Assembly (NCBI GenBank): GCA_030512295.1
Contig: JAULSR010000002.1
Coordinates: 2,976,001 to 3,040,000, forward strand
Length of the DNA: 64,000 bases
DNA from: Bombardia bombarda
Taxonomy: Eukaryota > Ascomycota > Sordariomycetes > Sordariales > Lasiosphaeriaceae
Reading direction: 5' to 3'
Position numbers and translations under genes: made by a program. Shown here piece by piece: positions 25,923 through 37,100 of the stretch. Position 1 is the stretch's first letter. Each line of letters starts with the position of its first letter. Under the pieces are notes generated by a model. It did not search any database, was not told the DNA's origin, and worked only from the letters and a program-made list of their open reading frames with translations.

Positions 25923-28109
25923 TCATCTTTCGCCGAGGTCCTGATCCAACTCTGTGTGGTTATCCGTTGTTGATAACAGACAAATCTGAGCACCAATGTT
26001 GTTTTGGGCAATGTCAAGCATCGCCTGGAAGGCATTCATGCGTGTCTCAAAAGATTGTTCCGAGAGAATCGAATCCTGCGAGTCTTCTATGCATGTAGAA
26101 TCCGGTCCTTCGAAACTTGTTACCTCTTGTAAAGGCACATGCGTCCCAAGAGTTTGTTCCAAATGCTCAATATCCTCGATCCCCTCTGAGCAAGCTACAG
26201 ACCTAGAAACATGCGTGTGACTACCTTGTTGATCTGAATGGTCTATAGAAATATTCGGCGCCAGAAACATCTCGTTTGAAGATGAATTGGCATTGTTCTG
26301 TGGTTGAGCGTGCCAGATGGACGTCTCGGCGGAGCCACTCGTCGTTTGGGTGCCGTCAAGAACAGCGCAAGCTGCCTCCTTTTTTGCGTATTCTTCCGTG
26401 AGCTTATCATGTCTAAATATTTGGCCAGAGCAGTGCTGGCCAAAAAGACCCTTGACCGTGATACCTGAGCAAGTCAGTGTTTGCTAGTCACCATAACACA
26501 GACGAGAACGGACCATTGTTAAACCACTCGGGCAGGCTGACAGTACACGGCCACACATCTCGTGGCTTAAAGATGTCGAGCAGATGGCACAGCTCGGGGT
26601 ACGAGGAATGTCGTGAGTAAGGAAATGTGATGATATTTGGCAAATCGACCTTGCTCCCGCCCTTGGACGGGTGCACCTTGTTCAGTCCAATCTGTGACGT
26701 TTTGGTTATCGCATGTATGGCATTTGTGAGCGTCGTCTCATTATTGTCTCCAAAGGTTGATCGTTCTAGGTCAAGGGGAAGTTTGCGGCCACTAGTCGCA
26801 GAACTCAACAGAAACCGACGAATCTGCTCTTTCATATCGCCCGACACGGCCTCGGTATCGCAGATACTGTCAAATCAGTAACATCCAAAAGGGGTGACGA
26901 GGCTCAACTTACACTTCTAAAAGGGAGTCGATCTCGGTGGGTAAGAAATAGTCTAACTCCACGTCGCACTCCAAGTCATCGCCGCCGCCTCCAACACCAA
27001 CCTCGGCCATATTCTGGCCATCCGGAAGGTGTGCGATAACGGGCTGGATCCAGACAACCGACGAGTTTTGGATTTTACTACAGTAATTTCCCTTCTCACA
27101 GCTATGAAGACGAGCGCTTTCGTCGACGGTTAAGCAGCCTGGGTGGTGAGTGTTGCCGCACATAAAACCCACCAGGCCGGCAGCTTCAGGGGATAAGTAG
27201 AACTGTCCACCCAACCGGCTGTCGGGAACTTTGACCACGAGGGAGCTGTATATCCGCATTTTGTACTCGTCAACATGGATCTGTGAGTCAAGGGCTCTTG
27301 AGAGAGCGAGCCAGACGTCTTCGTATCTGTCCAGTAACTTAGCACGCAGGCTGCCTTTAGTTAAGAGTCATTCTCACAGCCTGCTTACCCATAAGTCCAA
27401 GCCTGGAAATGGAAGATGGTGTCGGCAGGGTATTGAGAGACCTTTTGTAAGAGTTCATGAATTCCCTCGGCCTTGGTCTGAAAGGCAATGTCGTCTATGA
27501 AGGAAGTGTCCAAATAAATAGTGCCAAGGGTTTTGAGACCTGATGAGTACTCTATCAGGGATGGAGACCTCGCGAGTGTGTTGACGAACCATGGCTCGCT
27601 CCTGATGTCACCGGTATAGAGTGCAGCTTTGCCTTGGCCCTCGAACAAGAACATGACGGCCCCGGGACAGTGGTTGGCATTGAAGAGGGTGACGCGGATG
27701 CGGTTTCCAGGCTCAAGCTCCAAGACTGTGGGTGTCTCGAGAGGTAATGGTTTCAGCAGGTTCTTGAGATGCTTGTATCTCTGCAAGCGTGCCTCCAGGA
27801 TGCCCTTGGCATAGTTGATTCGGCAGGGAAATCTCTCGAGACGGAGGAGAATCTCCTTTGTGGCAGCAGAGCAGTAGACGCTGCAGAGATAGTCAGATTT
27901 ATCTATATATTTAGAGATCTCTATATTTATTTGTGTGGAAATGAATGGTGGAAGTACAATGGCGATCGCAAACTCTCAAGACCAGCTAAATGGTCGCTGT
28001 GCACATGGCTCAGGAAGCAGGCCAGGGGAGGGCGAAGGTCGGCATGGCCGCGGAAGTAGTCGACTCTGATGTCGGGGAATTCAGCCACCAGGCCGTTGAA
28101 AGTTGACAT
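25923..28109 (-). CDS. Artemis/SNM1-like metallo-beta-lactamase DNA repair nuclease
   Basis: CDS is complement(join(25923..26464,26514..26866,26913..27326,27389..27880,27958..28109)), 650 aa. The metallo-beta-lactamase motif is SHVHSDH (H35, H37, D39, H40), followed by NANHCPGAV (H121) and YTGDIR (D142). A DTSF segment and a HFQAWTYG segment continue into a beta-CASP/DRMBL-like region. The start MSTFNGLVAEFP resembles the N-terminus of Artemis (DCLRE1C), so this is probably the fungal Artemis-like member rather than Pso2. Such enzymes trim hairpin or damaged DNA ends in double-strand break and crosslink repair in the nucleus. The C-terminal 150 residues are acidic and unconserved-looking. Four introns of 46-77 nt each restore the frame; the 46-nt one is near the fungal minimum. 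The gene is divergent from the P450 gene, 364 bp away. Confidence 0.88.
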
Positions 28110-28473
28110 GGCGGGCGATTGGAGGAGGAGGAGGAGGATGATGATGTTTGTCCCAATTGGTGCATTTGCAGCTTGTCAAGACATAGAGGTACTGTACCTG
28201 CTGGCTACCTTAGCTAAGACATGCAGGTACAGTACCTTTCATATCGTAGGGGTACCTACCTAATCAGTGGGGGCCTTCTGCCAAGACATGGTGACATGGG
28301 AGCTACGCACACTACCTTACTTCGTATGTACGGAAAGAGCTAACGCCCTGTCGGTCCCGCCCTGTCCCGCACTTGCCCGTTCCTCGAATAAACGCCAAGC
28401 ATTCATTCTCATCCACAAGCTCAGAGCTTCCATCCCCACCCTAAATAGCTAAGGTACCCTAACCTAGCTCGCG
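28110..28473. promoter_or_regulatory. Divergent promoter between repair nuclease and P450, with paired palindromes
   Basis: Two copies of a 13-bp palindrome, AGGTAC(T/A)GTACCT, lie at 28187-28199 and 28225-28237. As a pair they make arms of 15 bp (28187-28201 with 28223-28237) around a 21-nt loop, and that loop contains the palindrome CTTAGCTAAG at 28209-28218. A further GGTACC lies near 28251. This arrangement could be a dimer-binding operator or a cruciform. Confidence 0.55.
28187..28237. repeat. 15-bp-arm inverted repeat made of two palindromic sites
   Basis: AGGTACTGTACCTGC at 28187-28201 is exactly complementary to GCAGGTACAGTACCT at 28223-28237. Each arm is itself nearly self-complementary (AGGTAC half-sites with 1-nt centre). 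It lies between two divergent start codons. Confidence 0.85.
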
Positions 28474-30175
28474 ATGGTGGTCGAGGACTCCTTCTCCCTG
28501 TGGCGGGCCGCGCTGGCCATCGTCTTCTTCACCATCGTCTCCTTCCTCGTCGACTTCACGTGGAAGCCGCGCTACGGCAAATCGCTGCCGCGCGTCGGCT
28601 ACGGCGACGGGGTGCTGGCGACGGTCAGGAACTGGATCGGCTACATGGTGCACTACAACGACTGGGTCGCCGACGGCTACGAGCGCTACTCAAAACATAA
28701 CCGCGCCTTCGTCGTCCCGTCTGCTCCCAGCCGGCCCTCGGAGATCGTGGTGCCCCGGTCGCAGGCGGCATGGATGCTCGAGCTGCCCGACCGCGTGCTG
28801 TCGACGTCGCAAGCCCACAACGACGTGCTCTACAACGACTACCAGTTCTTCGGCACCGACGACCAGTTCCCCATCCGCACCATGCACAAGCACCTCGCCC
28901 GCAACCTGCCCGCCCTGATCCCCCAAATCCAGCACGAGATCCACGCTTCCATCGACGCCGTCTTTGGTTCTAACACAGAAGAATGGACGACGCTGAACCT
29001 GTGGGACGCCTGGCTGGCCATCGTGCCCCGCGTCACAAACACCATCCTCGTCGGCGCCCCCACCTGCAGACACAAGGGCTTCCTCGCCAGCCAGGTCGCC
29101 TTCCTCGACTGCGTCGTGCGCAACAGCTTCATCCTCAACATGTTCCCGCGCGTGCTGCACCCCATCGTCGGCCGCCTCGTCGTCGCCCCCAACTGGTGGC
29201 ACCTCTGGAAGACGTACCACGTCCTGAAACCCGTCATCGAGCAGCGCCTGCACGACTACGATTCCGATACCCACAAGAACCTAACCCCCGACAACCAAAA
29301 CCTCATCACCTGGCTCATCCACCAAGCCCACACTGAAGGTCTCACCCACGAGCTCACCCCCTGGATGATCTCCCAGCGCCTCCTGCCCATCGAGTTCGCC
29401 GCCATCCACACCACCGCCATCACCGGCCACGCCCTCCTGCTCGACCTGCTCACCTCGGACCCGTCCCTCGGCTACCTCGACGCCCTGCGCGACGAGACCA
29501 GCCAGGTCTTTGCATCCGAGAATGTCAACGGCAGCTGGACCAAGGCCGCCCTCTCGCAGCTCCACCGCACCGACAGCGCCATCCGCGAGAGCATGCGCCT
29601 CAGCCACTTCGCCACCGCGCTGACGCACCGCAAGGTCGTGGCCCCGGGGGCATCACGAACCCGGCCGAGGGCTGGCACGCGCCGTATGGGGCGACGCTGA
29701 TGCTCAATCTGGCGGGGCCGCATCATGATGGCGATATTTATGCGGAGCCGGAGAGGTATGATGCTTGGCGGTTTTTTAGGGTGAGGGAGGGGTTTGAGGC
29801 TAGGCAGCGGGACCAGGCGCATGGCGATGGAGATAAGGAGAGGGATATGGAGGAGATGATGCGGATCAAGAGGTTAGGCATGGTGACGACGAGTGATGCA
29901 CATTTGTCGTTTGGGCATGGGAGGCATGCCTGGTGGGTTTTATCTCGTTTTTGAGCCTTGTTTACTGACGATATCAACATGACTGAGATGCTGACCCTTT
30001 CTCTAGCCCTGGTCGATTCTTCGTCGCGCATGAGCTGAAGATTATGCTGGCGTACCTGCTGCAAAACTACGACATCAAGCCGCTGTCTGAACGGCCCAAG
30101 CCCATGTGGATCGGCCAGACGATTGTGCCTCCGTTGCAGGCGACGATTGAGGTGAGGAGAAGGAAACGAGTGTGA
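28474..30175 (+). CDS. Cytochrome P450, ent-kaurene-oxidase-like group; frame broken once
   Basis: Exons are 28474..29932 and 30007..30175 (74-nt intron, GTGGGT donor, CTGAC branch). With one base added the product is about 542 aa. An N-terminal anchor covers roughly residues 10-27. The I-helix has AAIHTT, the K-helix has ExxR in AIRESMR, and the haem loop is FGHGRHACPG, whose Cys codon is split by the intron. These features resemble the fungal CYP503/CYP68-like group, which oxidises terpenoids and other lipophilic metabolites. The frame breaks at 29646-29650. A G5 run follows GTGGCC, and six Gs would connect KVVAPG to GITNPAEGWHAPYG and then LMLNLAGPHHDGD. Both sides keep full coding character, so I favour a sequencing undercall over a true pseudogene. 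No biosynthetic cluster partner lies nearby. Confidence 0.8.
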
Positions 30176-30613
30176 TGATGACTGACGGACGATGATGTGA
30201 CGATTTTAGCATGCTGTTGATATTTTCCCCTTTCTTTCCTTTTTTTTTCGTTCGTATGATGCATGTGTATACCTATGCGACTGTTGGATATCTGCTGTCT
30301 AGATACTTACATGTTTTCCTCTCCTTTTCTTTCAGATTGGATATGATATTTTGCTTTGGAATAGAGCTGCTTTTTTGTTTGTATGATATGGGTGTTTGGA
30401 GTTGTGAGACGTGGAAAGCTAGAAAGGCTGAAACAAAGGGCTGATGTACGTGTGTTTTGATCTGCCTACCAGCACTGTATAAGTTGAGCCATATATCCAC
30501 ATACACATACACTCAACATGTTGACTTGCTTTGGAGACCACGGATGATGGCCATAAGCAAACAACCACACCACCATTTTCTCTCTTCAGCACATCCCCCC
30601 TCCTTTTGTTCAC
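30176..30613. other. Convergent intergenic region, P450 and beta-xylosidase-like gene
   Basis: This is AT-rich 3' flanking sequence of two convergent genes with T-rich tracts (T9 near 30240). I see no gene or RNA here. Confidence 0.6.
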
Positions 30614-32751
30614 TCAGTCTGTGAACTGTCCCTGGGGCGTATACCGCCACTTTGAAAAGTATGCCGGCGTAGTCCCAGCCCCACCGTTACTCGTGCAGTA
30701 CACCCCGAGGATTGTTCCTACAAGCATCGGCCAGTCAGTCTTCACATCCACTTGTTCACAGCTTAAAACACCAACTTCACACCAACTTCACAACAACTTA
30801 CCAGTAAACCCCCAGCTAACCGGCTGGTTCGACACCACAATAACCGTCTGCATCGTCGACCTCGCCCCCGCCGGCCCAACAGAAAACGCATAATGCGTCA
30901 CATTAAACGCCTTAACCTCCAGCGTCAAAACCTGCCCAGCCCACGCCGCCGGCAGCGGCGCAACAATAGGCTCAGGCACAGCCACATACGAGATCCCCCT
31001 GAACCGCACATGCGGAATCAGGGCCCCCCCTACTGTCACATTCTGCGGCTGCTTCGTCCCCGGAAAAGCAGCAGTAGCCGCCCCAGCAGGGAGCAACACA
31101 ACCCCCATATCAAGATGGTGGTTCTGCGTCAGAAACACGCTGACGCCCGCCTCCTCCTCTTGCGCCGTAGGACTGAAGCTGAGGTCGACGCTGTAGGTGA
31201 ACAAGGTGTCCTGCTGCCGCCGGCCGACAAACGACTGTCCCGTGGGGCCGGCGTAGTTGCCGTTTAGCGCGGTGAGGTTGAGTACCGAGGGGCTGATGCG
31301 CAGACTGTTGGGTTTCTCGGGCGGGGAGACGGTGAAGGAGGATTGGATGGGGAAGCGCCAGTGGACGAGGTGGGCGGGGAGGGGGGAGCTGGGGGGGAAG
31401 TCGAGGGTGTCGCCTTCTGTTATGAAGGGGCTGTTGTTGGGGTCAGGTTGGTTAGTGTTGGATATCGAGATGGTGTCTTGGTGTCGAAGGGTTACTCACC
31501 CAACTCCCTGAATATCCTTGGAAGAACGGGGCATAGGCCAGCCGCTCATCTTGCCGCTGATAGGGGACCAGATGGGATATTTCCCCTTGGGCCAGCTGAC
31601 GGGAGTCATGACCGTCTCTCGGCCCATGGGATAGTTGATGTAGTCTGGGCCGGAGCGGGTCGAGAGGGCAACGCCCCACCAGTTGCCGTCGGCGTCCTGG
31701 AACAGGTCGGCGTGGCCTACCGTCTGGAAGAGACTGGTGGTGTTGTAGTTGGTCAGGACGGGGTTGCCGGGGTTGGAGCCGAATGGCCCGTGGACGCTTT
31801 TGGAGCGGGCCATGGTCACCATGTGTTCGACCCCCGTGCCTCCTTCTGCGGCCAGTAGGTAGTAGTATCCGTCTTTGCGGTATATGTGTGGTCCCTCGGG
31901 AGCCTGGTGGGGTTAGCATAAAGTAAACAAACGGAGTATAATGGGAGGGGAGAAAGGGTTAGAGATGGATAGGCCTCACCAAGCCGCCCGTCCCATTCCA
32001 GATGGTCCGCCACTCGCCGACCTTGCCAGTGTCGAGATCTGCTTCCGCTTGCTGGATTGCAGGACTGGCCAGTTTATATGAGCATTCAGTTGGCCAAGTT
32101 AAGAGGAGAGAGCTGTAACTTACCCAACTTGCCAAGCATGGGCACCGTTGATGTAGACCTTGCCGTCCACGTCCCAGAAGGGCTCCGTGTCATATCCTGT
32201 AAAGTTGAAATGTATGGCGTTTGACCATGATGCTTGATCAAATGGGTCTTTGCCCTTGAAGATGATCTAGATAGTACACCAAGTCAGTGCTCTGTCTTCT
32301 CTGCAATTTGTATGCAGTAGATAGACTGTACGTTATCCCATCTGGTAAAGTCAGCCTGCGGACGGTCGTCGTCAACCAGGGTAGTGACAAGCCAAAAGGT
32401 ATCGTCATGGAACCGCAAAGTCGGCGCCCATATGCCACTGGTCGATCTATTAGTCTCTCCCAGCCTCGGCAGCTGCTCCCGTCGATTCAAGACATGGCCT
32501 ATCAACTTCCAGTTCTGCAGATCCTTGCTTGCATGGATGGGGATGCCGGGAAAGGCATTGAAGCTCGACGAGGCACAAAAGAAGGTGTTGCCACGCTCTG
32601 CAACAAAGATGCAGCTCGGGTCGGGGTGGAAGCCAGGTAATATGGGATTGTAGTACGTAGAATTGCTACTGCTCGTACTGCCATGGCCTTGTCCCAGCGA
32701 CGTGGATATACAGGCCGAGAAGCACAGGAGCAGGGCGGTAGTGAGAAACAT
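30614..32751 (-). CDS. Secreted GH43 beta-xylosidase/arabinofuranosidase-like enzyme
   Basis: CDS is complement(join(30614..30717,30802..31430,31500..31903,31980..32064,32124..32266,32332..32751)), 594 aa. Residues 1-20 are a signal peptide. The propeller begins at YYNPILPGFHPDPSC, where D44 is the candidate base. D166 (GYDTEPFWD) is the likely modulator and E219 (APEGPH) the likely acid. The motif pair TVGHADLFQD and NWWGVALSTRSG is typical of fungal GH43 xylosidases. From about residue 350 a second beta-sandwich domain (GH43 C-terminal, concanavalin-like) follows. The enzyme should act extracellularly on xylo-oligosaccharides. Five introns of 59-84 nt all keep frame. The promoter has GGCTAA on the coding strand (32984-32990 region), a core Xyr1/XlnR site, and GCGGGG near 32900 matching CreA. 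Substrate preference cannot be told from sequence. Confidence 0.88.
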
Positions 32752-33897
32752 GATTGTGAGATATTGTCTGTGTGCCTGTCTGCAATATCACCCTCAACTC
32801 CATTATTTCAACTGCCTACTTACCGACCTGGTGGCTCTCTCTTAATACCTAATCAAGCAGACATCCACTTGGCCGTGTCATTGGAGGTCCGGCCATGCCG
32901 CCCCGCCGAAGAGAAGACGTCGTATTTTCGGGTAAAGAGGAGGATAAACATGACCATGAACCCGTTCCGGGGTGGCAGCTCCCGAGCTTAGCCATCAGAA
33001 TGGATATAGAAGGATCCCGTTGTCAAGATTACTCTGGAAGGTTACCCAACGCCAGCATACAAGTATCGTCATGGATGCCAGACGACTTGCCAACTTTGTC
33101 TCCAAAAGGAGGATGCATTACAACTGTGCCTTTCTCCTCGTCATAGGGAACTCGGATATATTTTCTTAAAGAATATGATAGGCTGTGATTCCCCTCAGGG
33201 AAGAGTGCGGGGAAGACGATGGGACCTGCAGGCGGCTGCAGAGACGTTGCAGCCGAATAAAGTACAGACCTCTTGGCAACTGGGTTCATCCTTCCCCCCC
33301 TTTCTCCACATAAACACCAGGCAAAAAAGATGAAAAAGCAAAAAACATACAACACCAGGGATTCGCTGGTCGTCACCGACCCAACTACTAGTCTGGCCCT
33401 CACTTGCTTATCTAGGGCAGAGCGGACGGGATGCCGAGTTCTCAAGTGGGTATGGTCGTATGTGAAAGATGATTGCGATATCTTCAGTTATTGTGGGGGT
33501 GGCTGCTGGCACTGTGGTACGTCATGATAGACAACCGCCAATGACTGAATCTGAATACTAGAATTCTCACCAAATGTTTTCACACAGGAACATAGTCGAT
33601 GTGGATAATGAATAATATACATGACGTACTTTGGTACAAAACCAGTAAACACTATCAAATATCTACCTATCTGCCTGTCTCCGCTTGAGTCGCTTGTTAT
33701 GTATTGCCTTTTCAAGGTACCCTAAAGAGCGACAGCGCTCAGTTACTGCCATGACCAACATATACACCCATACCCATATACAACAAAGCTAATACCTAAA
33801 TAACATATACATACAAACACGCTGTTTCGCACTCACTCACACCCACACCACGTACGAAACAAACACCACAAAGCCATCACAACACCCAACCCCTATC
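32752..33897. promoter_or_regulatory. Promoter of the GH43 xylosidase-like gene and 3' flank of NOT4
   Basis: The side next to 32752 is the upstream region of the minus-strand GH43 gene. It carries a GGCTAA core (seen as TTAGCC near 32985) and GCGGGG (seen as CCCCGC near 32900). The side near 33700-33897 is AT/CA-rich 3' flank of NOT4. No gene is supported in between. Confidence 0.5.
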
Positions 33898-34173
33898 CTA
33901 ATAATCAGCCCCCACCCAATCCAACATAGCACAAACCATCTCCACCGCAAACACCCCTCCCCTCGCCAGCAACGCAACGAACCCCTCCACCAGCACAACC
34001 GCTAACCAAACCGCAGCAAACGCCGCATCCCCCAGCCTACTCACCCCCCTCAGCGCCCTCAACACAGGATTATGAGGATGAACATACCCATCCCCCTTAT
34101 ACTCCGCCAGGAGCATACCCACACCACCACCCCGTCGAGAAGGAACTGTCGCAGAACCACCAGCCAAGTCTAG
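33898..34173 (-). other. In-frame readthrough extension after the NOT4 UGA stop (candidate)
   Basis: Directly after the NOT4 stop (TGA at 34174-34176) the same frame continues as CTA GAC TTG and stays open for 91 codons to TAG at 33898-33900. UGA followed by CUAG is an established high-readthrough context, known from fungal and animal genes that make C-terminally extended isoforms. The extension has a Gly/Arg/Ser linker, an AEYKGDGYVHPHNPVLRALRGV segment (quoted in part) and a hydrophobic stretch AAFAAVWLAVVLVEGFVALL that could span or lie on a membrane. Codon third positions resemble those of the NOT4 tail. If translated, it would tether a fraction of NOT4 to a membrane. An alternative is an unrelated short ORF from its internal ATG (about 72 aa), or chance. 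Confidence 0.45.
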
Positions 34174-37100
34174 TCAATGTCCGCCCCCACCTCCTCCTCC
34201 TCCACTACCCATCAACAACCTCCTATTCTTCTTCACAAACTGACTAAAGCTCTTCTCCAGCTTCTCCGCCTCCTTCCTCGCCAACGACAGCGCCTGCTCC
34301 GCATCCTCCAGACTCATCAGCGGCACGTTCCCAAACGGTCCCGGCGCCCCCAGCGTCAGCGCCGCGGCCCGCGACGCGATGCTGCCACCAGCTTGGTGCG
34401 CCGCGCTGGCGGCCATCAGGGACAGCTCGTCCGCCGTCGGCGGTCCCGCATTGTTGTTGTTATTCCCCGCCGACATCCCAAGATACGACGCCAACCCAGG
34501 GTGATGATGCTCCCCTTCAAACCCTCCAGACGCACTCATAGGACCCGGGTAACTCAACTCCGGCGCCGCCGTGTCCGCATCATGCGGCGACAGATTAGCC
34601 CCTCCCCCACCACCACTTCCACCTCCACCACCCCCATACATCCACGGCGCCAGCGAATTCAACCCCCCACCCCCTCCACTCCCCCCCCATTTCCACCCCC
34701 CTTTCCCCCATCCCCCGTGCCCCCCGGCCCCCAAGCCGACATGGCCTTCGGAAAGCTCATATCCCTCGCATTCAGATTCAGCCTCGGCAGCACATACTGA
34801 TTGATATAGTAAATCGCCTCCTCCCTCTGGATCTTGTTCACCGGATCCGACGGATACGCGCCCGGCCCCGGCGGAAAATACCCCGGCGGCCCATTCGGCA
34901 CCGCCCTCCCCTTAATCAAGCTGAACCCGCCGGCTCCGGCACCAGCCTCGTGCCGCGACGACACAAACGCCGCAGGACTATTAGCCGCCGCGTCGGCGAC
35001 CCGCTTCTGCAGCTCCAGGAACCGGTCCTCTTCCTCGCGCGAGAGATTCCGGATGCAGTCGCCGTTGGGGGTGAGCAGGATGCGCACGCCGTCGATGACT
35101 TTGCGCACGGGGTTGCCGGCTACGAGGGTCGCTTGGTCTTCTTCTGTGACAATGGATTTGGTGGGCGTCATGGTGCTGCTGCTGCCGCTGCCGCTGCTTC
35201 GGGCCGAGGCGGCGGCAGAGGCGTTGCCGCCACCCGAGGTGTTGGCGCTGCCGACATCGTTTCGCAGCTTGTTGTCGTTTAGTCCACCCGTCGGCCGGAA
35301 AAAGGCCAGACTGTCGATGTTGCCGGGAACTACACCTGCCTGCTGGAGGTCCTGCAGGACCGAAGCCGGCGTAGGAAGCGATCTGGGCGTCGAGGCCGAC
35401 AGCGGCTCAGAAAATCCGCCGCCTCGTCCGTTGCCACCATCGCTGTTCTTGCTCCGCAGCTCGAACCTGCCGCCGCCTCCCTTGTCAAAGTTGTTGTCCT
35501 CGGTCAACATGGTAGTCTCGTTTGCCGTCGAGCGATACGTCGATGACTCTTCCTTGTTAGGTTCCTTCGTGGCCTCTTTGACGGAAACCAGCGGCGCGGC
35601 CTGTTGTGATGATGGCCCAGGGGTTGCCGGCCGGCTTACCACAGGAGTCGCGTTGCGGCTCACGGTCGTCGACGGCTTTTCCTTCTCCTTCTTCTGCTTC
35701 TTCTTCCGGCCGATGATTGGCGCGATCTCGACCTCGGGCTCTGCCTTGGTCATGGGCGTGGCCACGGCAATCGAGTCCTTCTTCAACGCTTCCTTGCGCT
35801 GTTTGCGCTGTTGGCTCTTAGTTGTGATGCGGACGGGGGCCGACCCCACCTTGGCTGGGGGAGGCGAGTTTGTGCGTGATGCTGAGATGGAGGCCGATAT
35901 GATTGATGCGCTGTCCGATATCATCTCACTGACACTGACGGGCGTTTCAGGACGAATCGACGCAGCTGCGGCAGCAGACCGGATGGAAGACGTGGCTGGG
36001 ATTGGCGGATAGCCTGTGGCGGGCGTTGGCGGTGTCTCTGTTTTAGGCGTTGACACCACTCGCAAGGTTTTGGGTGCTACGCGAACAAGGGGGGAAGCAA
36101 CTGAGGCGGTTGTGGGGGTTGGCAGCGCAGGGAAAGCCGAGTCTCTGTCCGGCACCGACTTCTCTGTTGCGGCCGACAAAGTCTCGATATTCCGTATCTG
36201 AGCAACTTTTGTCGCGGCTGCAATGTTCAAAATGCCTGGCACGGGTTTTGTTTGCACAGTTGGGCGGGGCTCTGATTGCTTTGCAATAGTGGCAGCAGCA
36301 GCAGCAGCAGCAGCAGGAGTGCTGTTGCTCGTGATTCTTGTTGTGGGCACAGAAACAAGCTTATCCTTCTCGGTAGCTGCTTGTTGCTTTTCGGCCAACT
36401 TTTTATCGTTTACCTTCTTGCCCGCCGCTCCCGCGCCCGCACCACTCGACTTGTTCGCCGGCTGCTTGGCTGGAACTGCGGGTGCAACAACAGGTGTAAC
36501 GACTGACGAGAGCAGCTTCGGGGTATTCAGCGCGGGGAAGTCCTCGTCTTGTAACACCTTTTGCGACGACTTCGCCTTTGCGATTTCCTTGGAGAGCCCG
36601 CTTTCGACTGCAAGTGCTTTGATATTCTTCTTTGCCTCAGATCCCAGAGGAGCCACCAATGCTTTCTTACCTGTAAGCGGGCTGGACGAAGTCGCGGCGG
36701 CAGGCTTGAATGGAGTTATGGGCACCGCTACAGGTGTCGGCTGGCGGCCAAGGTTGTGCCCCAGCAGGGACGAGTGAGAAATGGCTGGCGATGGATGGCT
36801 CAGAGGGAAGCCTAGTCCGGGAGGGATTGAGGGAGTTACAGACCGGCGGAAGGACTCAAAGTCTCCGGGTGGCTGGCGGATGCCGGTGTTGATGGGCTCA
36901 TCAGAGACCAGCGCGTCTATGCTTGTGGTTACCTCTTCGAGCGAGAGCAGTTCGTCATCTACACAAACCATTATTAGCCTCTTCGAAGGGTACAAGCGAA
37001 GAAATGCAGGTAGATACGGAGCAGGACCACTTGGTGGGAGGGTGTAGTGAGTGGGTGAGCAGCAGCAACTCAACAAGCATCAGCACCAATATATACATGA

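Noticed and set aside
34170..34208. A 39-nt intron that would join the NOT4 tail to the downstream frame and remove the UGA
   Set aside because: Phase would fit (G + AC), but 39 nt is below the fungal minimum, the donor GTAGTG is poor and the branch-to-AG distance is only a few bases.
34834..36012. 392-codon plus-strand open frame opposite NOT4
   Set aside because: Antisense shadow of the GC-rich NOT4 exon; the minus-strand reading carries the conserved NOT4 segments.
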